A stretch of DNA of 64,000 bases from Kosakonia quasisacchari (GTDB lineage Bacteria; Pseudomonadota; Gammaproteobacteria; Enterobacterales; Enterobacteriaceae), in assembly GCF_004331415.1 (NCBI RefSeq), contig NZ_SJOP01000007.1:1-64000 (forward strand), in the 5' to 3' direction. The position numbers were made by a program, and so were the translations under genes. The notes under the pieces are model-generated. The model was not told the origin of the DNA. It worked only from the letters and a program-made list of their open reading frames with translations, and ran no database searches. Positions 1 to 9,330 of the stretch are shown here, piece by piece (the stretch's first letter is position 1; every line of letters starts with the position of its first letter).

Positions 1-1
1 T

Positions 2-3000
2 GCCGACCGGATGACGCTTACCGGCGACACCTTCACGAACCAGGGCATCACCCAGGCGAATGACCTGACGCTGAATTACCGCCAGCTTACCAACAACGGC
101 ACGCTGCTGGGCAGCCGCCAGCTGACGGTGAACGCCGCGCAGGTGAACCAGTCCGCCGCCGGCAGGCTCTTCAGCGGCGGAGACCTGTTTGTGGGGGCGA
201 CCGGGCTGAACGCGCTGGGGCAAATCGTGGCGCTCGGCAACCTGACGCTGCAGCTGGCCGATACGTTTACCGGTAAAACTGCGCTGGCGGCGGGGAAAAC
301 CCTGAGTATCACCAGTAACGGGGCGATAGATAACCAGAGCGTGATGCAGGGCCAGGCGGTGAACCTGAGTGCGGGCGGGCAACTGACCAACAACGGGCAA
401 ATCACCACCGGCAGCGGCGCGAGTACGTTAAGCGGCAGCGCCATTGTGCTCAACGGCAACAGTTCGCTGCAGGGCGGCGGCGATGTGACGCTGGCGAGCC
501 GGGGCAATATCACGGCGAACGGCTTTGCCGGCACACTCGGCAGCCTGACGCTCAGTGCGCCGGGCAGTATTGTGAACACCGCGCTGCTGTACGCGGCGAA
601 TAACCTGGCGCTGTACGCTGGCAGTATTACTAACCAGCGCGGCGATATGCTGGCGGGCAACAACCTGAGGCTGCAGCGCGACGCGGCGGGCAACGCCAAC
701 ACCGAGGTGGTGAACACCTCCGGCAATATTGAGACCCGCAACGGCGATATCACCATTAATACCGATCACTTTGCGAATCAGTATGTTTCTCTGGCTATTT
801 CACAAAGTGCCGACAGTAATATCGCTCTACCTTCCTGGATCCATAATGGCGGGGCAGATATCCCAATTAACGCCATGGGAGAAAATGAAGTTGCTTATAG
901 CAGGTCTTTGGGTAGTCCACATGGCGACGGTTTTGACACTGACATTGTATGGAGCCCAGGGGTTTTCGAACGTGCACGTTATAAAACCTTCCTGGTATCA
1001 GAAAGTAATATTTCAGTGGGAGCCGTGGGTAACCAACCCCGCATTTCTTCTGCGCATAATTTCACGATCCATGCAAATAACATACTTAATCAAGCGGGAA
1101 TTCTCAGCGCTGGTAATGACTTTAGCCTTTCCGGGAATACGCTGGATAACCAATCATGGCAGGCCGGAACAGAGAAAAAGTATCTGGTTTTTGTTACTTC
1201 GGAAACTGTTTACGCAAACGGTTCATCACATCCAAAGTTGCCAGATCATTTTGGTGAGTATGAATATCTGGACTCAGATACTCTTCATTACAACGCAACG
1301 GGTGAGGTCAGAACTGAACGGACAAATGGCGCAATTTACCGTGCTGTTATCCAGGCCGGTGGCAATGTCAGCGCCAACTTCAGCAGCAATATCAGCAACA
1401 CCAGTACGACCGCGAATGCCGGTGGCGTCAGCGGTACCATCACCGCGCCGTCACTGAATACCCTGAGCAATCAGAGTATTGGCGGTAGCGTGGCAAAACA
1501 GACGCTCGCCGCAGGCCCCGTATCGGTGAATTCCCCGCAGTGGCAGGATCAACTGCAGAACGCACTGCAGCAGATTAACGGTGGCAATGCGGGCGGTCTG
1601 ACAAACGCGGGAGTCACCAGTGCGGTGCTGAAATACACCCACGCTGGCGCGCTCGACTCGCATCAGGGGAAATCCGTTGATACCAGCGCGTACCCGCTGC
1701 CTTCCGGTAATAACGGCTACTTTGTGGTGTCGGCTAACCCGAAAAGCCCGTACCTCATCACCGTTAACCCGAAACTCGACGGGCTTGGCCAGTTAGATCC
1801 GGCGCTGTTTGGCGATCTGAACAAACTGCTCGGCGTCACGCCGTCTGCCGCCCCGCGCGAAACCAGCAGCACTTACACCGATGAGAAGCAGTTCCTCGGC
1901 TCCGCCTACATGCTGGATCGCATCAAACTTAACCCGGATCATGACTATCGCTTCCTCGGCGATGCGGCGTTTGACACGCGCTATGTCAGCAATGTCGTGC
2001 TGAACCAGACCGGTAACCGCTATCTGAACGGTATTGGCTCCGATCTCGCGCAGATGCAGTATCTGATGGACAACGCCGCTAACGCACAGCAGCCGCTGGG
2101 GCTGCAGTTTGGTGTGGCGCTCAATGCCGATCAAATCGCCGCGCTCGATCACAGCATCCTGTGGTGGGAAAGCGCCACCATCAATGGCGAAACGGTGCTG
2201 ATCCCGAAAGTCTACCTGTCGCCGAAAGATGTCACGGTCAATAACGGCAGTGTGATTGCCGGGAACAATGTCAGCCTCGAAGGGGGCAGTGTCGCCAACA
2301 CCGGCGGCACGCTGCTGGCGCGCAACAACCTCAGCGTGGAGAGCGACGGGGTCATCACCAACAGCAACGATGCGCTGATGAAAGCGGGCGGCAACGTCAG
2401 TCTCAGCGCCATTGGCGATATCAGCAACCTCAGTTCCACTATCAGCGGCAAAACCGTGGCGCTGGAGAGTCTCGACGGCAGCATTAATAACGTCACGCTG
2501 GCCGATCAGTTCTCGCTGGATGCGAAAAGCAAATATGGCTCGGTCAGCCTCAAAAACACCACGCTTGGCACTATCGCCAGCATTACCGCCAGCGATGGCC
2601 TGTCGCTGGCAGCGGGTAAAGATATCACCCTGACCGGTGCCACGCTGAAAGCGGGCGGCGATCTGCTGATGGATGCCGGTGGCAATATCGCCGTTAACGC
2701 GATTCAGAAAAATGACGCGTACAGCCAGTCGGGTTTTAACGCGGGTTATCTCCGCCAGACGGCAACGGGCCGCGAGCAGGTGTCGTATCAGGGAAGCGGT
2801 ATCACTGCCGGCGGCAACCTTGGCATGCAGGCGGGTAACGACCTGACGCTCAGCGCCAGCGATGTCAGCGCCGGGAAAGACGCGAAGCTGTCAGCGGGCC
2901 ACGATCTGAACCTCAACGCGCAGCAGACCAGTAATAACACCCGCAACGGCAAAAGCGAAAGCCACAGCACCGGGCTTGATCGCACCACCGTCAGCGCGGG

Positions 3001-6000
3001 CAATAACCTGATACTTACCGCAGGCCAGGACATCAATTCACAGGCAGCCGGGCTGGCGGCTGAACAACAGGTCGGCATGCAGGCGGGGCGCGATATCAAT
3101 CTGCTGGCGGAAGCCACCACTCAGGGCGACAGCTACAAAGCCAGCAAGAAAACGGTGATCAACGAGCAGGTGCGCCAGCAGGGCACCGAAATCGCCAGCG
3201 GCACGGGAACCACGATCCTCGCCGGACGCGATATGAACGCCGAAGCGGCGCAGGTGACGGCGAAAGGCGATATCGGCGTGCAGGCCGGGCGCGATGTGAA
3301 CCTGACGACCGCCACCGAGAGCGATTATCACTACAAAGAAGAGACCAAAACCAAAAGCGGTTTCCTCAGTAAAACCAAAACGCACACCATTTCCGAGCAG
3401 AGCGCCACGCGCGAAGCCGGAACGCTGCTGAGCGGCGATAACGTGACGGTGAAATCCGGCCATGACCTGCTGGTGAAAGGTTCGTCCGTGGTGGGTGACG
3501 GCGATGTGGCGCTCAGTGCGGGCCACAATGTTGATATCACCGCCGCCACCAATACCGACTCGAACTGGCAGTTTAAGGAGAAGAAAAAGAGCGGCCTGAT
3601 GGGGTCCGGCGGCATCGGTTTTACCATTGGCAGTTCCAGTACGAAGCAGAGCCTGAAAGAGCAGGGGACCACCCAGAGCCAGAGTGTGAGCACCATTGGC
3701 TCAACGGGGGGTAACGCCAATATTGTCGCCGGTGAAAAAGCGCACATCAGTGGCGCTGATGTGATTGCAGATAAAAATCTGAACGTGGTCGCAGGGGAAA
3801 TTATCGTTGACCCGGGTAACGATCTACTGAAACGCAAGGAACGTTTCGAGCAGAAGAAGAGTGGTCTGACATTATCCGTATCGAGTCCTGTGATCGATGC
3901 CGCGATGGCAGCCAACAGTACACTGAAACGCAGCCAGGAAGTCAGCGATGAACGACTGAAAACCCTGTATGCCGTGCAGGCAGCAAAAAATGCATGGGTG
4001 GCTGCCTCGCAAGCTCCTTCTATGGCGGCTGATATAGCCCAGGGCAATATGAATGCCGTCAAGGTGGAGGTAAGCGTCGGTTCGAGTAAGAGTTCGTCAG
4101 AGTCCAGTTCTACACAAAATCAGGTTCGTGGCAGTACGCTCAGTGCAGGAGGAAATACAACGCTGGTGGCGACGGGAGCGAACGGGAGTAGCGGAGACCT
4201 TCACATCAGCGGCAGTGGCGTGACGGGCAAGAATGTCACTCTTGTGGCGCAGAATAACCTGTTGCTGGATGCGGCATCGAACAACACTGAACAAACCAGC
4301 AAGAATAGCAGCAGCGGCTGGAATGTGGGGGTGCATCTATCACTGGGTCAGGAGACAGGAATAGGTGTGTCAGCCAATGGTTACCAGTCAAAAGGAACGG
4401 CTGACGGTAAGAGTACCGAATATGTAAATACGCGCGTCAACGCCAGCAACGAGCTGAGTCTGAGCAGCGGTGGAGATACGGTCATCTCCGGCGCACAGGC
4501 ATTGGGTGAAAAAATCACTGCAGAGGTGGGACGTAACCTGACGGTTACCAGCCTGCAGGATACTGACGAGTACCACAGCCAGCAGAAAAGCGTGAGCGGC
4601 GGTGCCAGTTTCACCTTTGGGTCAATGACCGGTTCCGCCTCCCTGAGTGTGAATAAAAGCAAAACCGACAGCGACTACGCCAGCGTCGGTGAGCAAAGCG
4701 GGTTGTTTGCCGGGAATAAAGGGTTTGATATTACGGTCGGTAACCATACCCAACTGGATGGCGCGGTCATAGCCAGTACTGCAACAGCAGATAAGAACCT
4801 GCTTGATACCGGTACGTTAGGATGGCGTGACATAGATAACAAAGCGCAGTACAGCGCCAGTAGCAAAGGCCTTTCCGGTGGTTTCTCATCAGGAAACAAT
4901 GACAAAGGCGAGCGTGTAAACAGCGGTGGTGTTGTGCCTGCCATCAGTGTGGCGAGCAGCGGTGCGGCTTCAGGTACAACGCAATCCGCCATTGCTGCAG
5001 GCAGCATCGTAATACGTGCTGGAGATCAGCAAACGCAGGATGTTACAGGGTTAAGTCGTGACACCGACAACGCCAATGGTCATATCGATAAAATCTTTGA
5101 TCAGAAGAAAATCGCAGAGCAGCAAGAACTGGCCGCGGTGTTCGGGCAGATGGCGAACACTGCCGCCGGAGATATTGGTGAGGCGATGGGATGGGCGGCG
5201 GATAGCCCGGAAAAAGCGGCTATTCACGGTGTGATAGGTGCCATCCAGGCGAGTATGGGCGGCGGGAATGCGCTGGCCGGTGGGCTTGCTGGATTGAGCA
5301 GTGAAGTGTTTGGTCAGATGGTTGATATCTATCTGAGTAACAATACGCAGCTGGACCGCAATGAAAGAGGGGCGATTACCCAATGGGCCGCCGCACTGAG
5401 CGGTAGCGCAATAGGCGGGGTGATTGGTGGAACAAACGGTGCGCAGTCCGGTGCAGCAGTATCACTGGATGCTGAACGTTATAACCGGCAATTGCATCCT
5501 GATGAAATAGCCCGTATCCAGCAATTATCCGGTGGGGATAAAGAAAAAGAAGCGCGTCTGAAAGCAGCGGCCTGTGCGTTGGTCAAATGTTCCGCTGAGT
5601 TTGCGGAAGGTTCTGCGGATTACATCAAAGCGCAAGCACTGGAGCAGTTAGGTAACAGTGACGCATATGCGAGCGAGCGCACGCAGTTGGCGTCACAGAG
5701 TAGCAATCAACTGATCTACGCGATGGGCAGTTACACCTATGCCAGTGTGCCGATGTTCGGGTATTCGCTCAGCGATCAGACTGGCGACACACTCTCACGC
5801 TACAATGTGGGAACGCGAATAGGCGGTCTGGCGCAATTTACTGGCGGAGAGCTACAAGCCGTAGGGGGCGTGGCAGTATGCACGGGCGGCGTAACTTGTC
5901 TGGCCGGGAGTTATCTGGCAGCGTCTGGGCTGGATACGGCTAACGCCGGGTGGAACGCTTTCCTGTCTGGAGAAGACCAGAAAACGAGTGGTGCGTGGCT

Positions 6001-6532
6001 ACTGGAAGGTTTAGGTGTACCTCCTGCTTACTCCGAGGGCATTTATGGTCTGACACAGGTTGGGGTAGCGGGGATTGGTGGAGTAGGGAGTGCAGGAAAA
6101 GCTACTACGGTTTCCGAACACTACGTTAATGCCGATGTTGGTGCAAAAGATGTATCGACTAATCCAGGTGAGGCGTTTTTTTGGTCTGGTCGAACTGATG
6201 GAGTTGGCGGTGCAGATATAGCCCAGCAGATTGCAGCGCAACAGGGAGGGACAACCCTTGAAGCATTGATTGCTCAACGTGGCATACAAATGCCCGCATG
6301 GGACGCTACAAATCCGGCTGTTGTGAAGGCATGGCAAGACATCTCTGCGGAATATGCAAGTGGAGTATCTGGAACGGTACGTGCAGTAATCGGACAGAGT
6401 CTACGACCGGGAAATGTTTGGGAAACAGCTGAGTTACCTGCGTTGATGAAAAATGCTAATGTAGATAAAATTATTACTATTGACCCTGTAACAATGGTCG
6501 AGAAAGTTATTTATGTGAGGGGGAAACAATGA
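2..6532 (+). CDS. cdiA: CdiA-type contact-dependent inhibition effector, 5' partial
   Basis: Two-partner-secreted filamentous toxin that delivers its C-terminal domain into touching cells. The frame is open to the left edge, so the signal/TPS domain is outside the window. From the first in-window ATG (base 11), 2173 codons remain. Residues about 1-240 are FHA-type repeats; 243-450 differ in composition and sit where the receptor-binding domain lies in CdiA. Residues about 560-736 match the Tyr/Pro-rich YP region (YPLPSGNNGYF, YMLDRIKLNPD). About 740-1650 are FHA-2 repeats, followed by a pretoxin region with Gly/Ala-rich hydrophobic stretches. I see no VENN motif before the toxin. The last ~120 residues (from FFWSGRTDG) form the variable toxin; I cannot assign its activity. 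It ends at the ATGA overlap with the immunity gene. cdiB must lie upstream if present. Confidence 0.9.
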   Translation, partial: ADRMTLTGDTFTNQGITQANDLTLNYRQLTNNGTLLGSRQLTVNAAQVNQSAAGRLFSGGDLFVGATGLNALGQIVALGNLTLQLADTFTGKTALAAGKTLSITSNGAIDNQSVMQGQAVNLSAGGQLTNNGQITTGSGASTLSGSAIVLNGNSSLQGGGDVTLASRGNITANGFAGTLGSLTLSAPGSIVNTALLYAANNLALYAGSITNQRGDMLAGNNLRLQRDAAGNANTEVVNTSGNIETRNGDITINTDHFANQYVSLAISQSADSNIALPSWIHNGGADIPINAMGENEVAYSRSLGSPHGDGFDTDIVWSPGVFERARYKTFLVSESNISVGAVGNQPRISSAHNFTIHANNILNQAGILSAGNDFSLSGNTLDNQSWQAGTEKKYLVFVTSETVYANGSSHPKLPDHFGEYEYLDSDTLHYNATGEVRTERTNGAIYRAVIQAGGNVSANFSSNISNTSTTANAGGVSGTITAPSLNTLSNQSIGGSVAKQTLAAGPVSVNSPQWQDQLQNALQQINGGNAGGLTNAGVTSAVLKYTHAGALDSHQGKSVDTSAYPLPSGNNGYFVVSANPKSPYLITVNPKLDGLGQLDPALFGDLNKLLGVTPSAAPRETSSTYTDEKQFLGSAYMLDRIKLNPDHDYRFLGDAAFDTRYVSNVVLNQTGNRYLNGIGSDLAQMQYLMDNAANAQQPLGLQFGVALNADQIAALDHSILWWESATINGETVLIPKVYLSPKDVTVNNGSVIAGNNVSLEGGSVANTGGTLLARNNLSVESDGVITNSNDALMKAGGNVSLSAIGDISNLSSTISGKTVALESLDGSINNVTLADQFSLDAKSKYGSVSLKNTTLGTIASITASDGLSLAAGKDITLTGATLKAGGDLLMDAGGNIAVNAIQKNDAYSQSGFNAGYLRQTATGREQVSYQGSGITAGGNLGMQAGNDLTLSASDVSAGKDAKLSAGHDLNLNAQQTSNNTRNGKSESHSTGLDRTTVSAGNNLILTAGQDINSQAAGLAAEQQVGMQAGRDINLLAEATTQGDSYKASKKTVINEQVRQQGTEIASGTGTTILAGRDMNAEAAQVTAKGDIGVQAGRDVNLTTATESDYHYKEETKTKSGFLSKTKTHTISEQSATREAGTLLSGDNVTVKSGHDLLVKGSSVVGDGDVALSAGHNVDITAATNTDSNWQFKEKKKSGLMGSGGIGFTIGSSSTKQSLKEQGTTQSQSVSTIGSTGGNANIVAGEKAHISGADVIADKNLNVVAGEIIVDPGNDLLKRKERFEQKKSGLTLSVSSPVIDAAMAANSTLKRSQEVSDERLKTLYAVQAAKNAWVAASQAPSMAADIAQGNMNAVKVEVSVGSSKSSSESSSTQNQVRGSTLSAGGNTTLVATGANGSSGDLHISGSGVTGKNVTLVAQNNLLLDAASNNTEQTSKNSSSGWNVGVHLSLGQETGIGVSANGYQSKGTADGKSTEYVNTRVNASNELSLSSGGDTVISGAQALGEKITAEVGRNLTVTSLQDTDEYHSQQKSVSGGASFTFGSMTGSASLSVNKSKTDSDYASVGEQSGLFAGNKGFDITVGNHTQLDGAVIASTATADKNLLDTGTLGWRDIDNKAQYSASSKGLSGGFSSGNNDKGERVNSGGVVPAISVASSGAASGTTQSAIAAGSIVIRAGDQQTQDVTGLSRDTDNANGHIDKIFDQKKIAEQQELAAVFGQMANTAAGDIGEAMGWAADSPEKAAIHGVIGAIQASMGGGNALAGGLAGLSSEVFGQMVDIYLSNNTQLDRNERGAITQWAAALSGSAIGGVIGGTNGAQSGAAVSLDAERYNRQLHPDEIARIQQLSGGDKEKEARLKAAACALVKCSAEFAEGSADYIKAQALEQLGNSDAYASERTQLASQSSNQLIYAMGSYTYASVPMFGYSLSDQTGDTLSRYNVGTRIGGLAQFTGGELQAVGGVAVCTGGVTCLAGSYLAASGLDTANAGWNAFLSGEDQKTSGAWLLEGLGVPPAYSEGIYGLTQVGVAGIGGVGSAGKATTVSEHYVNADVGAKDVSTNPGEAFFWSGRTDGVGGADIAQQIAAQQGGTTLEALIAQRGIQMPAWDATNPAVVKAWQDISAEYASGVSGTVRAVIGQSLRPGNVWETAELPALMKNANVDKIITIDPVTMVEKVIYVRGKQ

Positions 6533-6774
6533 TTCTTGAAGTCTCTCGGGGTCATATCCAAGTAAAAATTGGAGATAGGACGGCGACCGTTCAAGGTGAG
6601 ATGTTCTTTCCCGGTAACGATAAAATTGGCTTTGTGTTGTACAAAGGGGCTTTGAGGTTTTGGGATGCGCCTAACCAAAGTCAGGGTATGACTGTTGATG
6701 ATGTCGATATGGTTATTGCTGATATTCAGACCGATTTTTCTAAAGGGGGGCATACCTTAGAAGTTGAAAATTAG
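6529..6774 (+). CDS. cdiI: Imm74-like immunity protein for the CdiA toxin
   Basis: Small acidic protein of 81 residues, presumed to bind and neutralise the toxin domain of the preceding cdiA inside the cell. Its ATG overlaps the cdiA stop as ATGA, and a purine-rich GAGGGGGA just upstream serves as ribosome binding site. The pattern SRGHIQV, GDRTATVQGE, FVLYKG, LRFWDAP, then an acidic helix and a short C-terminal strand fits the Imm74 family of polymorphic toxin systems as I remember it. The sequence is AT-richer than the neighbouring housekeeping genes, as usual for exchanged toxin/immunity pairs. The immunity role rests on position and family resemblance; the family match needs a profile search. 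Confidence 0.8.
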   Translation: MILEVSRGHIQVKIGDRTATVQGEMFFPGNDKIGFVLYKGALRFWDAPNQSQGMTVDDVDMVIADIQTDFSKGGHTLEVEN

Positions 6775-6841
6775 TATGTGCAAAAGGTTCTGGAGGGGCG
6801 GTTGAGGCTGGATTTAATACTACTAACCTTTTTACTGTCTG

Positions 6842-6952
6842 CTGAAGCTGAACTTTCGCCGCAAGGGTAAACAACATCTGCCTGTGCGTAATCCAGCACC
6901 CTTGGCTACGCCTGAAGCGTTTGCTGAGTACGCGAAGAGCGGCGGAAAGTGA
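6842..6952 (+). pseudogene. IS3-type transposase remnant
   Basis: A 36-codon stretch without a start reads LKLNFRRKGKQHLPVRNPAP followed by a short run ending EYAKSGGK and TGA. The first part resembles the region just before the catalytic core in IS3-family OrfB proteins, where an RRKGK-LP-R-P pattern precedes the integrase domain. The last residues resemble a transposase C-terminus, so the DDE core between them may have been deleted. No terminal repeats are visible. It lies 67 bp after the cdi immunity gene, a place where such scraps commonly mark toxin-module exchange. Confidence 0.5.
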
Positions 6953-6967
6953 TCCCGCCGGTGAGTA

Positions 6968-7723
6968 TCAGTTACTTTTTTTGGAGGCTGTGTGGATTTC
7001 GCTGGAGTTATTAGCTCCTGCATCTAAATCTGCTTCGGAACTTTCGGTCACTGTGGTTTCACTTTTAATGAACTCTATCATGTTTTTCAATTGAAGTGAG
7101 CGTGGAAATTTCTTGGTTATTTCACTTTCTTCAATAGCCGCTATAAACCCTGCTAAATCCCTATTATCCAAATTACTATGGCTGTAGGATTCGTAAATAC
7201 GAACAAATTTTAAAAGATAATCCTCAAGTTGTATTCGCCATTCTTTTAAATCATTTATACGGATTTCTTCTCTTTGGCAGTTAGTGGATAATTCTTCAGA
7301 CCTTTCCTCAATTTTGCTTTTCTCAAGACGTGCCGCGTCTCGTTTCGCTTCTGAGCTTTTCTTGAATGCTTCCCATAGATCAGCCCCCACAGTGCCACTA
7401 TCGTCTCTAATTGCATTTATGACTCCCACTATCAATGCATATGAAGCTGTAATAATGGGCATGACTATCGCAGCTCCCATTCCCCAGAGAATCGGTTCCC
7501 AGAAGAAGTTCCAGAGAAAACTTTTTTGCAACCCGATGTAAATGAGGGTCAATTCGATACTGTCTTTCGACTTGAACACTAGGATAATATTTTCTAAGTT
7601 GAAAAGAATTAAGGACGTTAAAATATATCCGTAGAAATTATTTCTTAACCTGTCGAATAATACATCTGACAATGGTTTTCCGCCGATTTTCTTTGCTGCA
7701 TCTACCGCATTGTCTAAGTCCAC
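6968..7723 (-). CDS. hypothetical membrane protein with coiled-coil tail
   Basis: A 251-residue protein of no family I recognise. I chose the GTG at 7723 because GGGAGA lies 5 nt upstream; a TTG one codon earlier has only 2 nt spacing. Two hydrophobic segments are visible near residues 33-52 and 80-103, the second in a Trp/Phe-rich context (WNFFWEP). A charged, probably helical stretch follows (residues about 125-175, with EAKRDAARLEKSKIEERSEE), then a Ser/Glu-rich hydrophilic C-terminus. The gene is clearly AT-richer than the chromosome around it and lies between transposon remnants, so it was probably acquired. It could be an orphan accessory gene of the cdi island; nothing in the sequence gives its function. 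Confidence 0.6.
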   Translation of the reverse strand: MDLDNAVDAAKKIGGKPLSDVLFDRLRNNFYGYILTSLILFNLENIILVFKSKDSIELTLIYIGLQKSFLWNFFWEPILWGMGAAIVMPIITASYALIVGVINAIRDDSGTVGADLWEAFKKSSEAKRDAARLEKSKIEERSEELSTNCQREEIRINDLKEWRIQLEDYLLKFVRIYESYSHSNLDNRDLAGFIAAIEESEITKKFPRSLQLKNMIEFIKSETTVTESSEADLDAGANNSSEIHTASKKSN

Positions 7724-7909
7724 CAAAATCTCCCTAATTTTTTAACTCTTATTTTTGATTCATTCGAATCTATCAAATTTCTATGTCATTTGTAATCTAG
7801 TTATCAAGAACATACCTCGCTAATTACCGCGAAGCAGTTCGGGGGCTTTAAAACATACCGCGCTTTACCGTGGTGTCCTGATATTATCTTTTATATAATA
7901 TCATTGAAG

Positions 7910-8618
7910 CTATTTCCTTTTACCTAAAATTTCTCCAAAACGTGACTGAAATGCCTTCAACGCATCTAACATGTCATAGCCGTTCAATGAACGCTGGGAT
8001 CTGTTCTCTGTTGGTTTTCTACGTCGTCTCCAAGGGGAATCTCCGGCAGAGATCGCCTGTGAATGGATGTTGTCGTGTTTATCCTGAACCAGTTTGATAA
8101 ATTCGTGTGTACGTCCGAGGCGCTTGTTGTTGACGATAGCTCCCTTGTCGATTTCTGGAAAGCGATCATAAGTAGAGTAGGGAAGATGTGTACCGTTGAG
8201 CCGAAGTTCTTTTTTCCCATCAGGATAGTGCCAGACTTCGATATATTTTCCGATAGCCCTTCGCCTTAACTCACTGTCTTCGATCATATAGAGCACTTTG
8301 TCATATTGTACAGTCAGGAATTTTCCACATGGCGCGGTTCACGCCATGTGGAAAATGTGGCCAGATCATCATCATTTTCAAGTGGTCGATGTTTATCAAA
8401 GTCGTGCCGAGGCGCTTTCGCAAGGTGCTGATTGTAATCGGCCATAAACTCATCTCCAAAATCATTGGCTGCATCCGCTGATGAAATGCACCTGAGCCGG
8501 AGCTCCTTTACAAGGCGATCCAGAAGTGTCAGATGGCACGTTCCACATGGCCTTTGGCAGAACTTGTATTGGCGCAGATAGTCTGGATATTCAGTTCGTG
8601 CATCGCACGACCAAACTG
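7910..8618 (-). pseudogene. ISNCY-type transposase, C-terminal half, frameshifted
   Basis: Minus-strand remnant of an ISNCY-family transposase. In order it shows HELNIQTICANTSSAKGHVE, then DRLVKELRLR, then RPLENDDDLATFSTWREPRH, then LTVQYDKVLYMIEDSELRRR and a basic C-terminus. These pieces sit in three frames. A one-base loss near 8531 breaks the frame after GHVERA, and a second shift near 8320 separates REPRHVEN from LTVQYD. The 128-codon open frame at 7910-8296 is therefore only the tail of a dead transposase. The N-terminal half is missing and the 5' edge abuts an Old Yellow Enzyme fragment at about 8618. No terminal inverted repeats were recognised. Confidence 0.75.
8320..8356. repeat. 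15-bp perfect inverted repeat in the ISNCY remnant
   Basis: Arms 8320-8334 (attttccacatggcg) and 8342-8356 are exact reverse complements around a 7-base loop (cggttca). The repeat lies exactly at the second frameshift of the transposase remnant, so part of it may have arisen by template switching during decay. There is no T-run that would make it a convincing terminator. Confidence 0.7.
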
Positions 8619-8834
8619 GGTATAACGGAAAGTGGCTGTCGGATCTCTGTCATGCATATCACCATATATACCGCTCGGAGAAATGCGCACAGCACCCCGT
8701 CCTGGGCCCCAGATATCAGTCAGGACGCCAACGGAATCAAGCAGAAAGCTCGCCCGGTTTTCAAGGGCACCGCCATAGTTGTCGGTACGCTGATTGCTGC
8801 TATCCAGAAGAAACTGTTCGGGTATCGTCAACAA
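8619..8834 (-). pseudogene. Old Yellow Enzyme (NemA-like) fragment
   Basis: About 72 codons of an NADH:flavin oxidoreductase of the Old Yellow Enzyme family. The tell-tale stretch is EQFLLDSSNQRTDNYGGALE, followed by RASFLLD, then VRISPSGIYGDMHD and DPTATF, which belong to the conserved middle-to-late part of the barrel. The reading continues without a stop into ISNCY transposase sequence, so the enzyme is cut by the insertion. Its N-terminal part is replaced by the oppositely oriented dehydrogenase fragment at about 8829. It cannot code for a functional enzyme. Confidence 0.75.
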
Positions 8835-9330
8835 TGTGGGTCTGGTTAAGCCGCAGCGTCTCGGTCAGGTTGACTTAGCATCGTTCGAAGAGGTTATGTA
8901 CGTCAATCTAAATCCGGCAATATAGGGAACACAGGCCATATTTCCCGGTATGAAAGGCAGAGGCTGGGGAAGAATCATCAATTTTTCCAGCCTTACCGTA
9001 CTAGGTAGTGTAGAGCGGACTGCTTATGCTGCTGCAAAAGCTTCACTGATCAGCTTTACCCGTAACTGGGCACTGGAGCTTGCTCAGACCGGTATAACAG
9101 TAAACGTAATTGCGCCGGGACCAACTGAAACGGAGCTGTTTCGGGCGAACAATCCACCGGGGAGCGTGGGGGAAGAGAGATACATCAAAAGCGTGCTAAT
9201 GAAGCGATTTGGTAAACCAGACGAAATCGCGGCAACCATTGCTTTTCTGCTGTCAGAAGATGCGGCCTTTATGACCGGGCAGACACTGTATGTGGATGTC
9301 GGTGCATCGATAGGAAACTTAATATTCTGA
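8829..9330 (+). pseudogene. short-chain dehydrogenase, truncated with internal stop
   Basis: C-terminal two thirds of a FabG-like short-chain dehydrogenase/reductase. It begins in mid-gene at VNNVGLVKPQRLG (the NNAG-type segment), reads to NLNPAI, meets an in-frame TAG at 8923-8925, and resumes with GMKGRGWGRIINFSS. The catalytic YAAAK and the late GFLxGQxLxVDGG-like region (MTGQTLYVDVGAS) remain. The Rossmann TGxxxGIG segment is absent. An ATG at 8950 opens a 126-codon frame, but it would lack the whole cofactor site. I regard it as a decayed gene. Confidence 0.75.

Noticed and set aside
5100..6168. VENN-type pretoxin motif in CdiA
   Set aside because: Searched for VENN and close variants before the toxin domain; none seen, so the boundary was placed by composition and gene overlap only.
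7910..8296. 128-codon minus-strand open frame as an independent gene
   Set aside because: Its sequence is the C-terminal part of an ISNCY-type transposase whose upstream part continues in other frames; it begins at an internal GTG and has no ribosome binding site of its own.
8950..9330. Intact 126-residue dehydrogenase gene starting at the ATG at 8950
   Set aside because: The frame upstream of the TAG at 8923 is clearly the same gene, and the short version lacks the cofactor-binding half.
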